From Labilibaculum euxinicum (GTDB taxonomy: Bacteria; Bacteroidota; Bacteroidia; Bacteroidales; Marinifilaceae), in assembly GCF_009795715.1 (NCBI RefSeq), contig NZ_WTCR01000003.1, positions 124,001 through 188,000 of the forward strand: DNA of 64,000 bases, written 5' to 3'. The position numbers were made by a program, and so were the translations under genes. The notes under the pieces are model-generated. The model was not told the origin of the DNA and searched no databases. It saw nothing but the letters and a program-made list of their open reading frames with translations. Shown in pieces: positions 7,701-16,367 of the stretch (its first letter is position 1; every line of letters begins with the position of its first letter).

Positions 7701-10296
7701 TGATAAAGACAAATACAGCGTTGGCGAAAAAGCTACAGTTACAATTCCTTCTTCAAAATCGGGAAAGGCTTTGGTAAGTATCGAAACCGGAGCAAAAGTT
7801 TTACAAGCATTTTGGATTGATACAAAAACCAATGAATCTGAGTTTTCATTTGAGATAACTTCGGAAATGTCACCCAATGCATATGTTAGTGTAAGTTTGG
7901 TTCAGCCTCATGCTCAAACCGAGAACGATTTGCCAATTAGGATGTATGGTGTGATTCCAATTTTGGTGGAAGATCCAAATACCAGATTGAATCCGGAAAT
8001 TAAAATGCCTGATGTGTTGGAGCCGGAGAAAGAATTTGAGGTGACAGTTTCGGAGAAGGATGGAAAGGCAATGACTTATACTTTAGCGGTTGTTGATGAT
8101 GGTTTGCTTGATTTAACACGCTTTAAAACACCAAATCCCTGGAATACATTTTATGCCCGCGAAGCTCTTGGAGTGAAAACCTGGGATATGTATGATTTAG
8201 TGATGGGGGCATTTGGTGCCAGATTGGAAAAAGCATTCGCTATTGGAGGTGATGAAGATTTGGGAGAAAAGAAGCAAGCCAAGGCAAATCGGTTTAAACC
8301 TGTGGTAATGTTTTATGGTCCTTACACATTACACGCCGGAGATAGCAAATTGCACAAAATTTCCATGCCTAACTATGTTGGATCTGTTCGTACTATGGTA
8401 GTTGCAGGAGATAAGGGAGCTTATGGTTCTGCCGAGAAAACGACTCAGGTCCGCAAGCCTTTAATGATACTGGCAACCTTGCCTAGAGTGGTTGGTCCTG
8501 CCGAATCAGTAAAATTACCCGTTACTGTTTTTGCTATGGATCCTAAAATTAAGAACGTAAAAGTAAGAATCGAACCCAATGAATTTCTCATCAGCGAAGG
8601 CGGTCTTGAAAAGAGCGTGGTTTTTGAAAAAACGGGAGAGCAGGTAATTGATTTTGATTTGAAAGTGGCTTCTAAATTGGGTGTTGCCAAAGTAAAAGTT
8701 TTTGCGGAAAGTGGAAATGTAAAAACAACATATGATATTGAATTGGATGTGCGTAATCCGAATCCACGTGTGGTAAATGTAAGTGACACTTTGTTAAAAG
8801 CGGGTGAGAGCTGGGCTAATATATTGAAACTACCCGGAATGGAAGGAACCAACAAAGGGATTTTGGAATTGTCGAATATTCCACCCATCGATTTTGGCCG
8901 TCGTTTAGAGTACCTTATCGGATATCCTCATGGATGCATTGAACAAACAACTTCGTCGGTTTTTCCTCAGTTATTTTTAGATAAAGTAGTGACTCTGGAT
9001 TCAGAACAAAAAGCCCGGATTTCTAAAAACGTTCAGGCTGGATTGAACCGTTTGTTGAGTTTTCAAATGCCAAACGGCGGATTCAGTTATTGGCCGGGAG
9101 GAGATTATGAAAGTGATTGGGGAACCAGTTATGCGGGGCATTTTATGCTGAAAGCTCAGGAGATGGGCTATACTTTACCAATTGGCTTGAAATCTGCCTG
9201 GTTACGATATCAAAAATCTGCGGCTAAAAGCTGGGAGAGTTCTTCTTATCGTGGAGGTGTTTACTATTCCCGTCATGATTTACTGCAGGCATACCGCTTG
9301 TATACTCTTGCCGAAGCTGAAACGCCTGATTTGGCTTCAATGAACAGGATGAGAGAACAAATAAAACTTTCATCAGCTGCAAAATGGAGATTGGCAGCTG
9401 CTTATCGTTTAATAGGACAAACAGAAGTTGCAGAGAATCTGATTGAAAATCTGGGAACGGAAGTGGAAGCTTATCGTGAAAATTCAGGTTCTTTTGGGTC
9501 TGATACCCGTGACAGAGCGATGATTTTGGAAACTTTAAGTTTGCTTGATAAAAAAACAAAGGCTTTTCCTTTGGTTCAGAAATTATCAGCAGAATTATCA
9601 AGTAAGTCCTGGATGAGTACACAAACAACAGCATTTTGTTTGATTGGGATGGCCGAGTTTGCAGGGCGCGGAGAATCAAAGCAATTGAATATTTCTTATT
9701 CCCTAAATGGTGGTGAAATGCAGGAATTAAAGAGCAATAATCCGCTTATTCAAATTCCTTTGGATTTAAAAACAGGGAAACCAAGTGTAAAAGTCAACAA
9801 CCTATCCGATGGTGTTCTTTATGCACGGGTAAGTATGAGTGGAATTCCTGCAACAGGAGACCAGACCTCTGCCGAGGAGAATCTGAAAATGAAGATTTCT
9901 TACAAAGATATGCAGGGAAATTTGATTGATGTGAAAAACCTGCATCAGGGAACTGATTTTAAAGTAGAAGTTCGAATTGAAAATCCGGGTGTGATGGACA
10001 ATTATGAACAAATGGCTTTAACTCAGATATTCCCATCGGGCTGGGAGATTGTGAATACTCGTTTCGGAGATGTTGATGAACTTGTAAAATCTGATGTTCC
10101 CACTTATCAGGATATTCGTGATGACCGGGTGTATACCTATTTTGATTTGGATCGAAACAAGAGCAAAACTTTCTCGATTACTATGAATGCCGCTTACGTT
10201 GGAAAATATTATCTGCCAACAGTAAACTGTGAAGCTATGTACGATGATCGTATTCATGCCCGCAAGCCGGGTCAATGGGTTGAAGTTGTGAAATAG
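4732..10296 (+). CDS. Bacterial alpha-2-macroglobulin lipoprotein (YfhM-like)
   Basis: An 1854-residue envelope protein. The signal peptide ends in a lipobox (ATFS-Cys21), so it is predicted to be a lipoprotein. Macroglobulin (MG-type) beta domains fill the first 1150 residues, the A2M core segment with PNYVGSVRTMVVAGDKGA lies near 1205, and the thioester motif GCIEQ places the reactive Cys at 1402 and Gln at 1405, followed by the helical thioester domain and a C-terminal beta domain. Bacterial A2Ms trap attacking proteases by covalent crosslinking. The next gene is PBP1C, the same pairing seen for yfhM-pbpC in enterobacteria. Length and motifs are typical; no defect seen. Confidence 0.93.
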   Translation: MRKKFYLLISLSILILATFSCKDKKSVKQKVDPGFGQYISAFTSGVVSAGSVIQIRLVNDYDQKIESGQELEEGIVSIAPSVKGKAYWKDPRCIEFRPETRMESGKEYKVNVKLSKLMEVPAKYAELKFNFQTIKQSFAFTGEGLQSYDKTDMLYQKYKGYITTADVIVDDEIESVLVATINSQKKNIEWMHSADGKQHHFVVDSLKREEDKGELNLVWNGASIGVDEKGEKEIEIPALNVFKVMSAKVIQQPEQYVSVRFSDPLKKNQNLDGLIRIDGVSSLKFIVEGNEVRAYPGYRLSGIKTVSFEEGIRNAMEYALMKSTKMELTFEDIKPAVRLIGKGVISPSSQGLILPFEAVSLNAVDVRVVEIFENNVHQFLQDNRMGESGNIRRVARLILQKRIDLGTNRAVDLRKWNAYTLDISNYIDVKPGSIYRIELRFRKEYSLYACGAEQESGDQLNSLDDIVAEQQLEEEMQDWDRPGWYESYYYPAGYTWREEENPCHVSYYNGERFVSRNLFASDLGIIAKGGTDKSITFAVSNLITAEPEANVELEVYNYQKQLMARSKTDKDGLAKVQLDRQPFLLVAKKGTQRGYLRLDDGSSLSLSNFDVGGQVVQKGIKGYLYGERGVWRPGDNLYLTFVLEDSDDVLPDNHPVVFELINPQGQTVTHKISTGGANGFYSFTCATDADVPTGTWSARIQVGGATFTKTVKIETVKPNRLKIKLEFESEVLKSAAANQKANLEVKWLHGAIARDLKSNISLRLTPAKTSFGKYPRYIFDDPSKEFYADEQVIFDGKVDQNGKAVVDLDLKGNKSAPGMLNANFITRVFEKGGDFSIDMQRVKFAPYQSFVGIKMPESERGWYLTDTDHEIQIATVNSDGAPVDRKDLEVKVYKIDWRWWWDAGEENLASYISRSSTRIVSHQRVSTKGGKAKFKLNIKYNDWNDYGRYLIRVTDPVSGHSTGETAYFSKWYGRTPEGMPGNAAMLSFTSDKDKYSVGEKATVTIPSSKSGKALVSIETGAKVLQAFWIDTKTNESEFSFEITSEMSPNAYVSVSLVQPHAQTENDLPIRMYGVIPILVEDPNTRLNPEIKMPDVLEPEKEFEVTVSEKDGKAMTYTLAVVDDGLLDLTRFKTPNPWNTFYAREALGVKTWDMYDLVMGAFGARLEKAFAIGGDEDLGEKKQAKANRFKPVVMFYGPYTLHAGDSKLHKISMPNYVGSVRTMVVAGDKGAYGSAEKTTQVRKPLMILATLPRVVGPAESVKLPVTVFAMDPKIKNVKVRIEPNEFLISEGGLEKSVVFEKTGEQVIDFDLKVASKLGVAKVKVFAESGNVKTTYDIELDVRNPNPRVVNVSDTLLKAGESWANILKLPGMEGTNKGILELSNIPPIDFGRRLEYLIGYPHGCIEQTTSSVFPQLFLDKVVTLDSEQKARISKNVQAGLNRLLSFQMPNGGFSYWPGGDYESDWGTSYAGHFMLKAQEMGYTLPIGLKSAWLRYQKSAAKSWESSSYRGGVYYSRHDLLQAYRLYTLAEAETPDLASMNRMREQIKLSSAAKWRLAAAYRLIGQTEVAENLIENLGTEVEAYRENSGSFGSDTRDRAMILETLSLLDKKTKAFPLVQKLSAELSSKSWMSTQTTAFCLIGMAEFAGRGESKQLNISYSLNGGEMQELKSNNPLIQIPLDLKTGKPSVKVNNLSDGVLYARVSMSGIPATGDQTSAEENLKMKISYKDMQGNLIDVKNLHQGTDFKVEVRIENPGVMDNYEQMALTQIFPSGWEIVNTRFGDVDELVKSDVPTYQDIRDDRVYTYFDLDRNKSKTFSITMNAAYVGKYYLPTVNCEAMYDDRIHARKPGQWVEVVK

Positions 10297-10311
10297 AGGT
10301 AATAAGATAAC

Positions 10312-10337
10312 CTGTCAGAGTCTGAAAGACCTGACAG
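10312..10337. repeat. Hyphenated palindrome of dispersed-repeat type between A2M and pbpC
   Basis: CTGTCAG (10312-10318) and CTGACAG (10331-10337) are perfect inverse complements, and inner GTC/GAC arms extend the stem with one bulge. The sequence resembles the CCTGTCAGGT/ACCTGACAGG palindromes that I recall scattered between genes in many Bacteroidota genomes. Only one copy is in this window. It lies in the 91-bp gap inside a likely operon. Confidence 0.55.
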
Positions 10338-10387
10338 CGTTATTGTGTTGAAATATAGTAAATCCGAAAGGATATTTTCTTTGTTAA

Positions 10388-12775
10388 ATGAAAATACCAA
10401 AAATAAAATATTGCCAATCTAAAAAATGCCGCATTTTCATGTTGGCATTTTTGTTGTTGGGGCTCGGATTTTGGTTTTCTCTGCCATCAAAATTATTTCA
10501 CGATCCCACATCAACTATTCTTTATAGCAGAGAAGGAAAGTTACTTGGAGCTAGAATTGCTGCTGATGGACAATGGCGGTTTCCCGAATCGGAACAAATA
10601 CCGGAAAAGTTTGAGCAATCACTTTTGGCATTCGAGGATCAGTATTTTTATTACCATCCGGGAGTGAATCCGGTTTCGTTAGGACGAGCTTTAATTCAAA
10701 ATATAAAGGCTGGTCATGTAGTGAGCGGCGGAAGTACGTTAAGCATGCAGTTGGTTCGTATTTCCCGCAAAGGCAAGAGCAGAAACCTCTATCAGAAACT
10801 GGTTGAGATGATAAAATCGATTCGCTTAGAGTTGGGATATTCTAAAAAGGAGATTCTTGCCTTGTACGCTTCTCATGCTCCTTTTGGAGGAAATGTGGTT
10901 GGATTGGAAGCTGCTTCGTGGCGTTTTTTTGCACGAAATGCCAAAGATTTATCATGGGCAGAAGCTGCCACTTTAGCAGTATTGCCAAATGCTCCCTCAT
11001 TAATTTATCCGGGAAGAAACAGCAGGAAACTTCGTGATAAACGAAATCGCCTTTTGGATCGGTTGGTGGAAAGAGGAATTATTGATTCCATGACTTGTAA
11101 ATTGGCAAAATTAGAAGAAATACCTTCTAAAATTCATTCATTGCCAATGTTGGCTCCCCATTTATTGGATCAGGCAAATGTTGAACATACAGGCGAACGA
11201 ATTACAAGCTCAATAAACTATCGGCTTCAATTGCAGGTAAATGCGTTGGTCCGAAAATATCAGCAGAATTTAGAGGCCAATCAAATTCACAATATGGCTG
11301 TTTTGGTTTTAGATGTAGAAACCGGTCAAAGCATAGCTTATGTTGGAAATACCGCTAAATTGGATGAGGAAAATCATGGAAATCAGGTAGATGTTATTCG
11401 TGCTGCCCGAAGTACAGGTAGTGTTTTAAAGCCATTTTTATTTGCCGGCATGTTGAATAGCGGAGAAATTCTTCCCAATACCCTCATTCCCGATATTCCA
11501 ACTCAGATAGCAGGCTACTCGCCTAAGAATTTTAATCTTCGCTACGATGGTGCCGTTCCAGCTCAAAAGGCGCTGTCCCGGTCTTTAAATGTGCCTGCAG
11601 TTCGTATGCTTCGCGATTTCGGTGTAGAGCGGTTTCACCACCTATTGAAGATATTGGGAATGAGTACACTTAATCGTCCGGCCGGACATTATGGATTGTC
11701 TTTAATTTTGGGAGGGGCAGAAGGTACATTGTGGGATTTATGCGGGATGTATTCCGGACTGGCAAGAAGTTTAACTCATTACAATCAATACAATAAAACT
11801 TATTATACGAATGATATTCGCGAACCGGTTTACCGACTTCAGGATTCTGTGAAGAAAGGGAATCCTGAAATCCAATCAAGACTAAGTGCTGCTTCCGTTT
11901 ATCAAACATTTGAAGCCTTGCTGGAAGTCAACAGACCGGATGGTGAAAATGGGTGGAAATCTTTTTCTTCATCACGTAAAGTGGCCTGGAAAACCGGAAC
12001 CAGTTTTGGCTTTCGCGATGCCTGGGCCATTGGAACTACACCTGATTTTGTAGTTGGGGTTTGGGTTGGCAACGCTGATGGAGAAGGCCGGCCGGGCTTA
12101 ACAGGTGTAAGTTCAGCAGCTCCTGTCATGTTCGATGTATTTAATTTACTTCCTTCAGGTTCTTGGTTTGATATCCCGTTTGAGGAGATGGAAGAGATTC
12201 CTGTATGCAGGCAAAGTGGATACAGAGCAGGAAGGTGGTGCGAGACTGTTGATACGATGTTGGTTTGTGAGACAGGTTTGAAGACCAATTCCTGTCCTTA
12301 TCACAGGCTTGTACATTTGGATGCAAGCAAGAGATATCAGGTGAATTCTGAATGCGAGAAAGTGACTAATATGCAACATGTAAACTGGTTTGTTTTGCCC
12401 CCGGCAATGGAATGGTATTATAAAAAAAGAAATGCGTTGTACCGACCTTTGCCTCCCTTTCGGGATGATTGTTCCGGGACTCAGAATCATGAAGTGATGG
12501 AGCTGATTTATCCGAAGGGAAACGATCAGATTTTTGTTCCCATCGGTTTGGATGGAATTCGTGGGAAAGTTGTTTTTGAGATGGCTCATCACGATCCGGA
12601 AGCTGAAGTTTTTTGGCATTTGGATGGTGAATTTATTGGGACAACGGTTCATCTGCATCAGATGGAATTAAGTCCGGATGAAGGAGAGCATCTACTTAGT
12701 TTGGTTGACAATCATGGCAATACTTTGTACAAGAAATTTACCGTAGTGGGAAAAAATGATAACGAAATGAACTGA
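10388..12775 (+). CDS. pbpC: Penicillin-binding protein 1C (bifunctional glycosyltransferase/transpeptidase)
   Basis: A 795-residue class A PBP with one N-terminal membrane anchor (about 17-33). The GT51 domain carries the catalytic Glu83 in EDQYFYYHPG and the GGSTLSMQLVR motif at 114-124. The transpeptidase has S345-V-L-K348 (SxxK), S399-L-N401 (SxN) and a KTGT motif near 535. The last 90 residues match the PBP1C C-terminal beta domain. It polymerises and crosslinks peptidoglycan in the periplasm. It lies directly downstream of the A2M gene; known models propose that A2M guards against proteases while PBP1C repairs the wall after a breach. Confidence 0.93.
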   Translation: MKIPKIKYCQSKKCRIFMLAFLLLGLGFWFSLPSKLFHDPTSTILYSREGKLLGARIAADGQWRFPESEQIPEKFEQSLLAFEDQYFYYHPGVNPVSLGRALIQNIKAGHVVSGGSTLSMQLVRISRKGKSRNLYQKLVEMIKSIRLELGYSKKEILALYASHAPFGGNVVGLEAASWRFFARNAKDLSWAEAATLAVLPNAPSLIYPGRNSRKLRDKRNRLLDRLVERGIIDSMTCKLAKLEEIPSKIHSLPMLAPHLLDQANVEHTGERITSSINYRLQLQVNALVRKYQQNLEANQIHNMAVLVLDVETGQSIAYVGNTAKLDEENHGNQVDVIRAARSTGSVLKPFLFAGMLNSGEILPNTLIPDIPTQIAGYSPKNFNLRYDGAVPAQKALSRSLNVPAVRMLRDFGVERFHHLLKILGMSTLNRPAGHYGLSLILGGAEGTLWDLCGMYSGLARSLTHYNQYNKTYYTNDIREPVYRLQDSVKKGNPEIQSRLSAASVYQTFEALLEVNRPDGENGWKSFSSSRKVAWKTGTSFGFRDAWAIGTTPDFVVGVWVGNADGEGRPGLTGVSSAAPVMFDVFNLLPSGSWFDIPFEEMEEIPVCRQSGYRAGRWCETVDTMLVCETGLKTNSCPYHRLVHLDASKRYQVNSECEKVTNMQHVNWFVLPPAMEWYYKKRNALYRPLPPFRDDCSGTQNHEVMELIYPKGNDQIFVPIGLDGIRGKVVFEMAHHDPEAEVFWHLDGEFIGTTVHLHQMELSPDEGEHLLSLVDNHGNTLYKKFTVVGKNDNEMN

Positions 12776-12781
12776 TAAGCT

Positions 12782-12818
12782 AAAAAAAAAATGCAATTGA
12801 TCTTGTTGCTTTTTTTTG
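12782..12818 (+). terminator. Possible intrinsic terminator after pbpC
   Basis: A run of A followed by TGCAA, a short loop and TTGC then T8 can form an A/T-extended hairpin ending in a T tract. The GC core is short, so the call is tentative. Confidence 0.4.
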
Positions 12819-12887
12819 CAAAAAGTTCAACTTTAATGTTTTGCCTGCGTACTATTGTTGGCATTTCAGATATTAGGAAGACTAGAT

Positions 12888-14234
12888 ATGGTAAAAGTAA
12901 AATTTGAATATAAAATTCTTATTTCATATTTATTGATAGGAGGATTATGGATCTCATTCTCTGATCAATTGGCGAAAAAGATAATCTCTGATCCCAATTA
13001 TCTGACAGAAATACAAACTTATAAAGGTTGGTTTTATGTTTTGGTGACTGGTATTTTGTTTTACTTCTTACTAAAGAAGCATTTGATTAAAATTCGAAAT
13101 GCAGAAAAGAAAGCCAGAGAGAGCGATCAGTTGAAAACTGCTTTTTTGCAGAACATATCGCATGAAATAAGAACACCTATGAATGGGATTGTAGGTTTTG
13201 CAGGCCTTCTAAAAGAAAACGATCTGACCAAAGATAAAAAGGAAATGTACCTTGATATTATTACTAAAAGTTCGGATCAATTGCTTAATGTAGTTAATGA
13301 TGTATTGGATGTTTCATTAATAGATTCGGGAAATGTGATCATTAATAAAACTCAATTTAATCTTAATGAATTTCTGGAACAGATTCATTCAGTTCATGGC
13401 ACAATTCTAACGAAGGATATTTCTCTTCAGTTAAATAATACGCTTTTCAGCTCAGATTACATTGTTTTTTCCGATAGGGTAAAGTTGGGACAAATCCTGG
13501 ATAATCTGATTAGTAATGCAATAAAGTATACTCCAAAAGGAGAGGTTGAATTGGGGTGTGAGACGAAGGAAAATAAACTGCTGTTTTCTGTAAAGGATTC
13601 AGGAATTGGGATTGCTCCGGAATATCATGAGAAAATTTTTGATCGTTTTCACAGGGCAGAGATTGAAACAACAAAAACGATTGGTGGAGCGGGTTTAGGC
13701 TTAGCCATTTGCAGAGGGAATGTGAATTTATTAGGTGGTGATATTTGGGTAGAATCCAATCTTGGAATTGGTTCCAAATTCTATTTTACAATTCCTGGTG
13801 ATTTCGTTGTTCAGAAACCTACAGTAGAGGAAAAAGCAGATTCGAAGAGTGTTTTAAGGCCGGGTTGTGTCCTTGTTGCAGAAGATGAAGAATATAATTT
13901 TCTTTATATATCAAAAATATTAAACGATGCGGGAATCGATTTTTTAAGAGCGAAAAATGGACAGGAGGCAGTGGACATTTGTCGGAAGAACGCAAATTTA
14001 GGATTGATTTTGATGGATATTAAAATGCCGGTTTTAAACGGTTACGAAGCAGTTAAGATAATTAGGGAGTTTCGTAATAAAATCCCTATTATTGCTCAAA
14101 CTGCTTTTGCCATTGGAAATGAAAAAAAGAAGGCTTTGGATGTTGGGTGCAATGATTACATCGCAAAGCCTTTTAAGAGAGAAGAACTGTTGAATAAGAT
14201 TAGGGAAAATACAAAGGCGATTACTGACCTTTGA
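12888..14234 (+). CDS. Membrane-bound hybrid sensor histidine kinase/response regulator
   Basis: A 448-residue hybrid kinase. I chose the ATG at 12888 because the in-frame upstream TTG adds only residues with no role and the ATG directly precedes two hydrophobic segments (about 9-25 and 48-64). A short coiled linker leads to HisKA with the phospho-acceptor His in [11 protein letters not shown], an HATPase_c domain with N, G1 (DSGIGI) and G2 (GGAGLGLAI) boxes, and a C-terminal receiver with the phospho-acceptor Asp in LILMDIKMP. There is almost no extracytoplasmic sensor and no DNA-binding output, so the partner HPt or regulator is elsewhere. Signal unknown. Confidence 0.9.
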   Translation: MVKVKFEYKILISYLLIGGLWISFSDQLAKKIISDPNYLTEIQTYKGWFYVLVTGILFYFLLKKHLIKIRNAEKKARESDQLKTAFLQNISHEIRTPMNGIVGFAGLLKENDLTKDKKEMYLDIITKSSDQLLNVVNDVLDVSLIDSGNVIINKTQFNLNEFLEQIHSVHGTILTKDISLQLNNTLFSSDYIVFSDRVKLGQILDNLISNAIKYTPKGEVELGCETKENKLLFSVKDSGIGIAPEYHEKIFDRFHRAEIETTKTIGGAGLGLAICRGNVNLLGGDIWVESNLGIGSKFYFTIPGDFVVQKPTVEEKADSKSVLRPGCVLVAEDEEYNFLYISKILNDAGIDFLRAKNGQEAVDICRKNANLGLILMDIKMPVLNGYEAVKIIREFRNKIPIIAQTAFAIGNEKKKALDVGCNDYIAKPFKREELLNKIRENTKAITDL

Positions 14235-14462
14235 CTAAAAAGAGGACATAATTTTCGGTTGATTGATAGCTTTTCAGCATTGTTTCCAATAATAATCAAT
14301 TTAAGAAAGCCGGGAATTGCATTATGGCTCTCAATCACCACAAAATATAAATTGGAAGGGAATCAGATCAAAATCCTTATTGTCTTTGTATTGCATATGG
14401 AAAATAGAGTACTGTAAACTCATTTTAATCTATTAGGTTTTTACCGTTCAAAATGTAACTTT

Positions 14463-14485
14463 AAGCCAACTTAATAAGCTGGTTT
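14463..14485 (+). promoter_or_regulatory. Imperfect hairpin abutting the glutaminase start codon
   Basis: AAGCCAACTT (14463-14472) and AAGCTGGTTT (14476-14485) pair over ten positions with one mismatch and one wobble around an AAT loop. The 3' arm ends at the base before the ATG, so the hairpin could affect translation initiation. The function is inferred from position only. Confidence 0.35.
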
Positions 14486-15400
14486 ATGGAATACCAAAAG
14501 ATATTTACTGAGATTTTAAAAAAGATGGACGATTATAAGGATTCCGGGAGTCCTGCGTCTTATATTCCGGAACTTCGTGATGTTGATCCGGATAAATTTG
14601 GAGTTCATTTAATTACAAATACGAACCAAAATTATAGTTTGGGAGATTCAGAAGAAAAGTTCTCCATACAAAGTATTTCAAAAGTTTTGTCCTTGGTAAT
14701 GGCATACAAGTTGGAAGATGAGGATTTATGGAAGAGAGTGGGGGTTGAGCCATCGGGTACTCCTTTCAATTCCTTGGTTCAGTTAGAATACGATCAGGGA
14801 ATTCCGCGTAATCCATTCATAAATGCAGGAGCGTTGGTAATTTGCGATGTTTTAGTGGAACATCTTGAAAATCCTAAGGAAGAGTTTCTTCATTTTGTGA
14901 GAACTCTATCAGGTAATTCATCTCTTGAGTATTGTTCCCGTATTGCCGAATCTGAAAAATTAACAAGTTATCGAAATGCTGCTCTAATCAATTTAATGAA
15001 GGATTTAGGGAATATCAGTAATGACATTGATACAGTTTTGGACTTTTATTTTAATTTGTGCTCCATCGAAATGACTTGTAGTGAGCTGGCAAGAACATTC
15101 CTTTTTCTGGCTTCGTATGGGAAAAATCCTATAACTAATGAGAAGTTTTTAAGTTCCAGTAAATCGAAAAGAATTAATGCTGTAATGCAATTGTGTGGTT
15201 TTTACGATGAAGCTGGTGAATTCTCGTTTAAAGTTGGTTTGCCGGGGAAAAGTGGTGTTGGTGGTGGTATTGTTGCCATTCTTCCTAATCAATACAGCAT
15301 TGCAGTATGGAGTCCAAGGTTGAATAAAAAGGGAAATTCGAGTAAGGGAATGAAATTTTTGGAACTGTTTACCAGCGAAACTGAATCTTCAATTTTTTAA
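14486..15400 (+). CDS. glsA: Glutaminase A (L-glutamine to L-glutamate and ammonia)
   Basis: A 304-residue cytoplasmic glutaminase of the serine-dependent beta-lactamase-like family. The SxxK catalytic pair is Ser63/Lys66 in FSIQSISKV, followed by NPFINAGALVICD, a conserved Tyr in the YRNAAL segment, and the C-terminal GLPGKSGVGGG glycine loop. Length matches GlsA/GlsB of enterobacteria. It is followed after 3 bp by the rhodanese gene, so the two are probably co-transcribed. Roles for such enzymes include ammonia release in acid resistance and nitrogen supply. Confidence 0.93.
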   Translation: MEYQKIFTEILKKMDDYKDSGSPASYIPELRDVDPDKFGVHLITNTNQNYSLGDSEEKFSIQSISKVLSLVMAYKLEDEDLWKRVGVEPSGTPFNSLVQLEYDQGIPRNPFINAGALVICDVLVEHLENPKEEFLHFVRTLSGNSSLEYCSRIAESEKLTSYRNAALINLMKDLGNISNDIDTVLDFYFNLCSIEMTCSELARTFLFLASYGKNPITNEKFLSSSKSKRINAVMQLCGFYDEAGEFSFKVGLPGKSGVGGGIVAILPNQYSIAVWSPRLNKKGNSSKGMKFLELFTSETESSIF

Positions 15401-15403
15401 TTC

Positions 15404-16249
15404 ATGTTAAAAACACAAATCAAATTGAAACCGGTAGTATCAGCCAAATGGCTTTCTCAGCATTTGGATGATCCTAATCTGCTTATTCTTGATGCTAGTC
15501 TAAAGGATAATAAGGCCGGGTTAAAATCAGAATACGAAGGTATTCAAATTGAAAATGCGCGTTTTTTCGATTTGAAAAATACATTTTGTGATCCTGACAA
15601 TCCAATTTCAAATATGATTCCAAGTCCGGATCGTTTTACCGCAGAGTGCCGTAAATTGGGAATTAATAAGAATAGTAAAATAGTTGTTTACGATAATTTA
15701 GGTACCTATTCGAGCCCAAGAGTTTGGTGGTTGTTTAAAGCAATGGGGCATGATGATGTCGCTGTTTTGAATGGTGGTTTGCCGTGTTGGAGCAAAGAAA
15801 ATTTTGCCGTTGAGACAAAGAAATCCATCGAATTGGAACCGGGCGATTTCCAAGCTGATTTTAATCTGGAATCAGTCTTGAATTCTGAACAAATTCTCGA
15901 AAATATCAATAGTGAGCAGAGCCTTGTAATTGATGTTCGTTCAGAAGATCGGTTTTTGGGCAGAGTTCCCGAACCCAGGGAAAATGTGAAAAGTGGTCAC
16001 ATTCCAAAATCCATTAATATTCCTTTTAGCAGCGTTTTGGCTAATGGAATGTTTCTGCCGAAAAATGAATTAAATGAGATTTTTGAACGCTTATCTGTAA
16101 AGAATAAACCCTTGGTTTTTTGCTGCGGATCGGGAGTAAGTGCTTGTATTGTTTTACTGGCCTGCGAGCTGGTGCGAACAAACAGCAAATATCTTTACGA
16201 TGGTTCGTGGGCGGAATGGGGACAGTTGGAAAATTATCCGGTCGAATAA
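15404..16249 (+). CDS. Two-domain rhodanese, thiosulfate/3-mercaptopyruvate sulfurtransferase
   Basis: A 281-residue protein with two tandem rhodanese domains. The inactive N-terminal domain shows the SAKWLSQHL start and the VVYDNLG segment; the C-terminal one has an active-site loop CGSGVSA at 241-247 with the catalytic Cys241. A G-S-G-V loop is nearer to the 3-mercaptopyruvate sulfurtransferases (SseA) than to thiosulfate-specific enzymes (inference from loop pattern). Cytoplasmic, no signal peptide. The ATG is 3 bp after the glsA stop, which indicates a two-gene operon. Confidence 0.9.
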   Translation: MLKTQIKLKPVVSAKWLSQHLDDPNLLILDASLKDNKAGLKSEYEGIQIENARFFDLKNTFCDPDNPISNMIPSPDRFTAECRKLGINKNSKIVVYDNLGTYSSPRVWWLFKAMGHDDVAVLNGGLPCWSKENFAVETKKSIELEPGDFQADFNLESVLNSEQILENINSEQSLVIDVRSEDRFLGRVPEPRENVKSGHIPKSINIPFSSVLANGMFLPKNELNEIFERLSVKNKPLVFCCGSGVSACIVLLACELVRTNSKYLYDGSWAEWGQLENYPVE

Positions 16250-16296
16250 TTCTTCTTTGTATTTCTGATTTGCACAGAAGAATCATTTGGCTATCT

Positions 16297-16311
16297 TTAG
16301 AATCATTCTAA
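16297..16311. promoter_or_regulatory. Palindrome overlapping a -7-like box upstream of the carbonic anhydrase-like gene
   Basis: TTAGAAT-C-ATTCTAA is a perfect 7-bp palindrome with a 1-nt centre. It overlaps TATCTTTA (16292-16299), one base away from the TAnnTTTG consensus, so it has the layout of an operator. No regulator is adjacent. Confidence 0.35.
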
Positions 16312-16317
16312 ACCATA

Positions 16318-16345
16318 CCACTCTAAAATGATGATTTTTTAGTGG
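16318..16345 (+). promoter_or_regulatory. Leader hairpin upstream of the carbonic anhydrase-like gene
   Basis: CCACT..AAAAT (16318-16329) pairs with ATTTT..AGTGG (16334-16345) around GATG, with a 2-nt internal mismatch. It would lie in the 5' untranslated region, 22 bp before the ATG at 16368. Confidence 0.35.
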
Positions 16346-16367
16346 AAAAGAAATAGCTATTGTAATC

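Noticed and set aside
8445-9679. Antisense frames of about 150 codons inside the A2M gene
   Set aside because: Codon usage and homology support the sense strand only; no promoter or family motif was seen.
12155-12658. Minus-strand 167-codon frame inside pbpC
   Set aside because: It lies wholly opposite the conserved C-terminal region of PBP1C and resembles no protein family.
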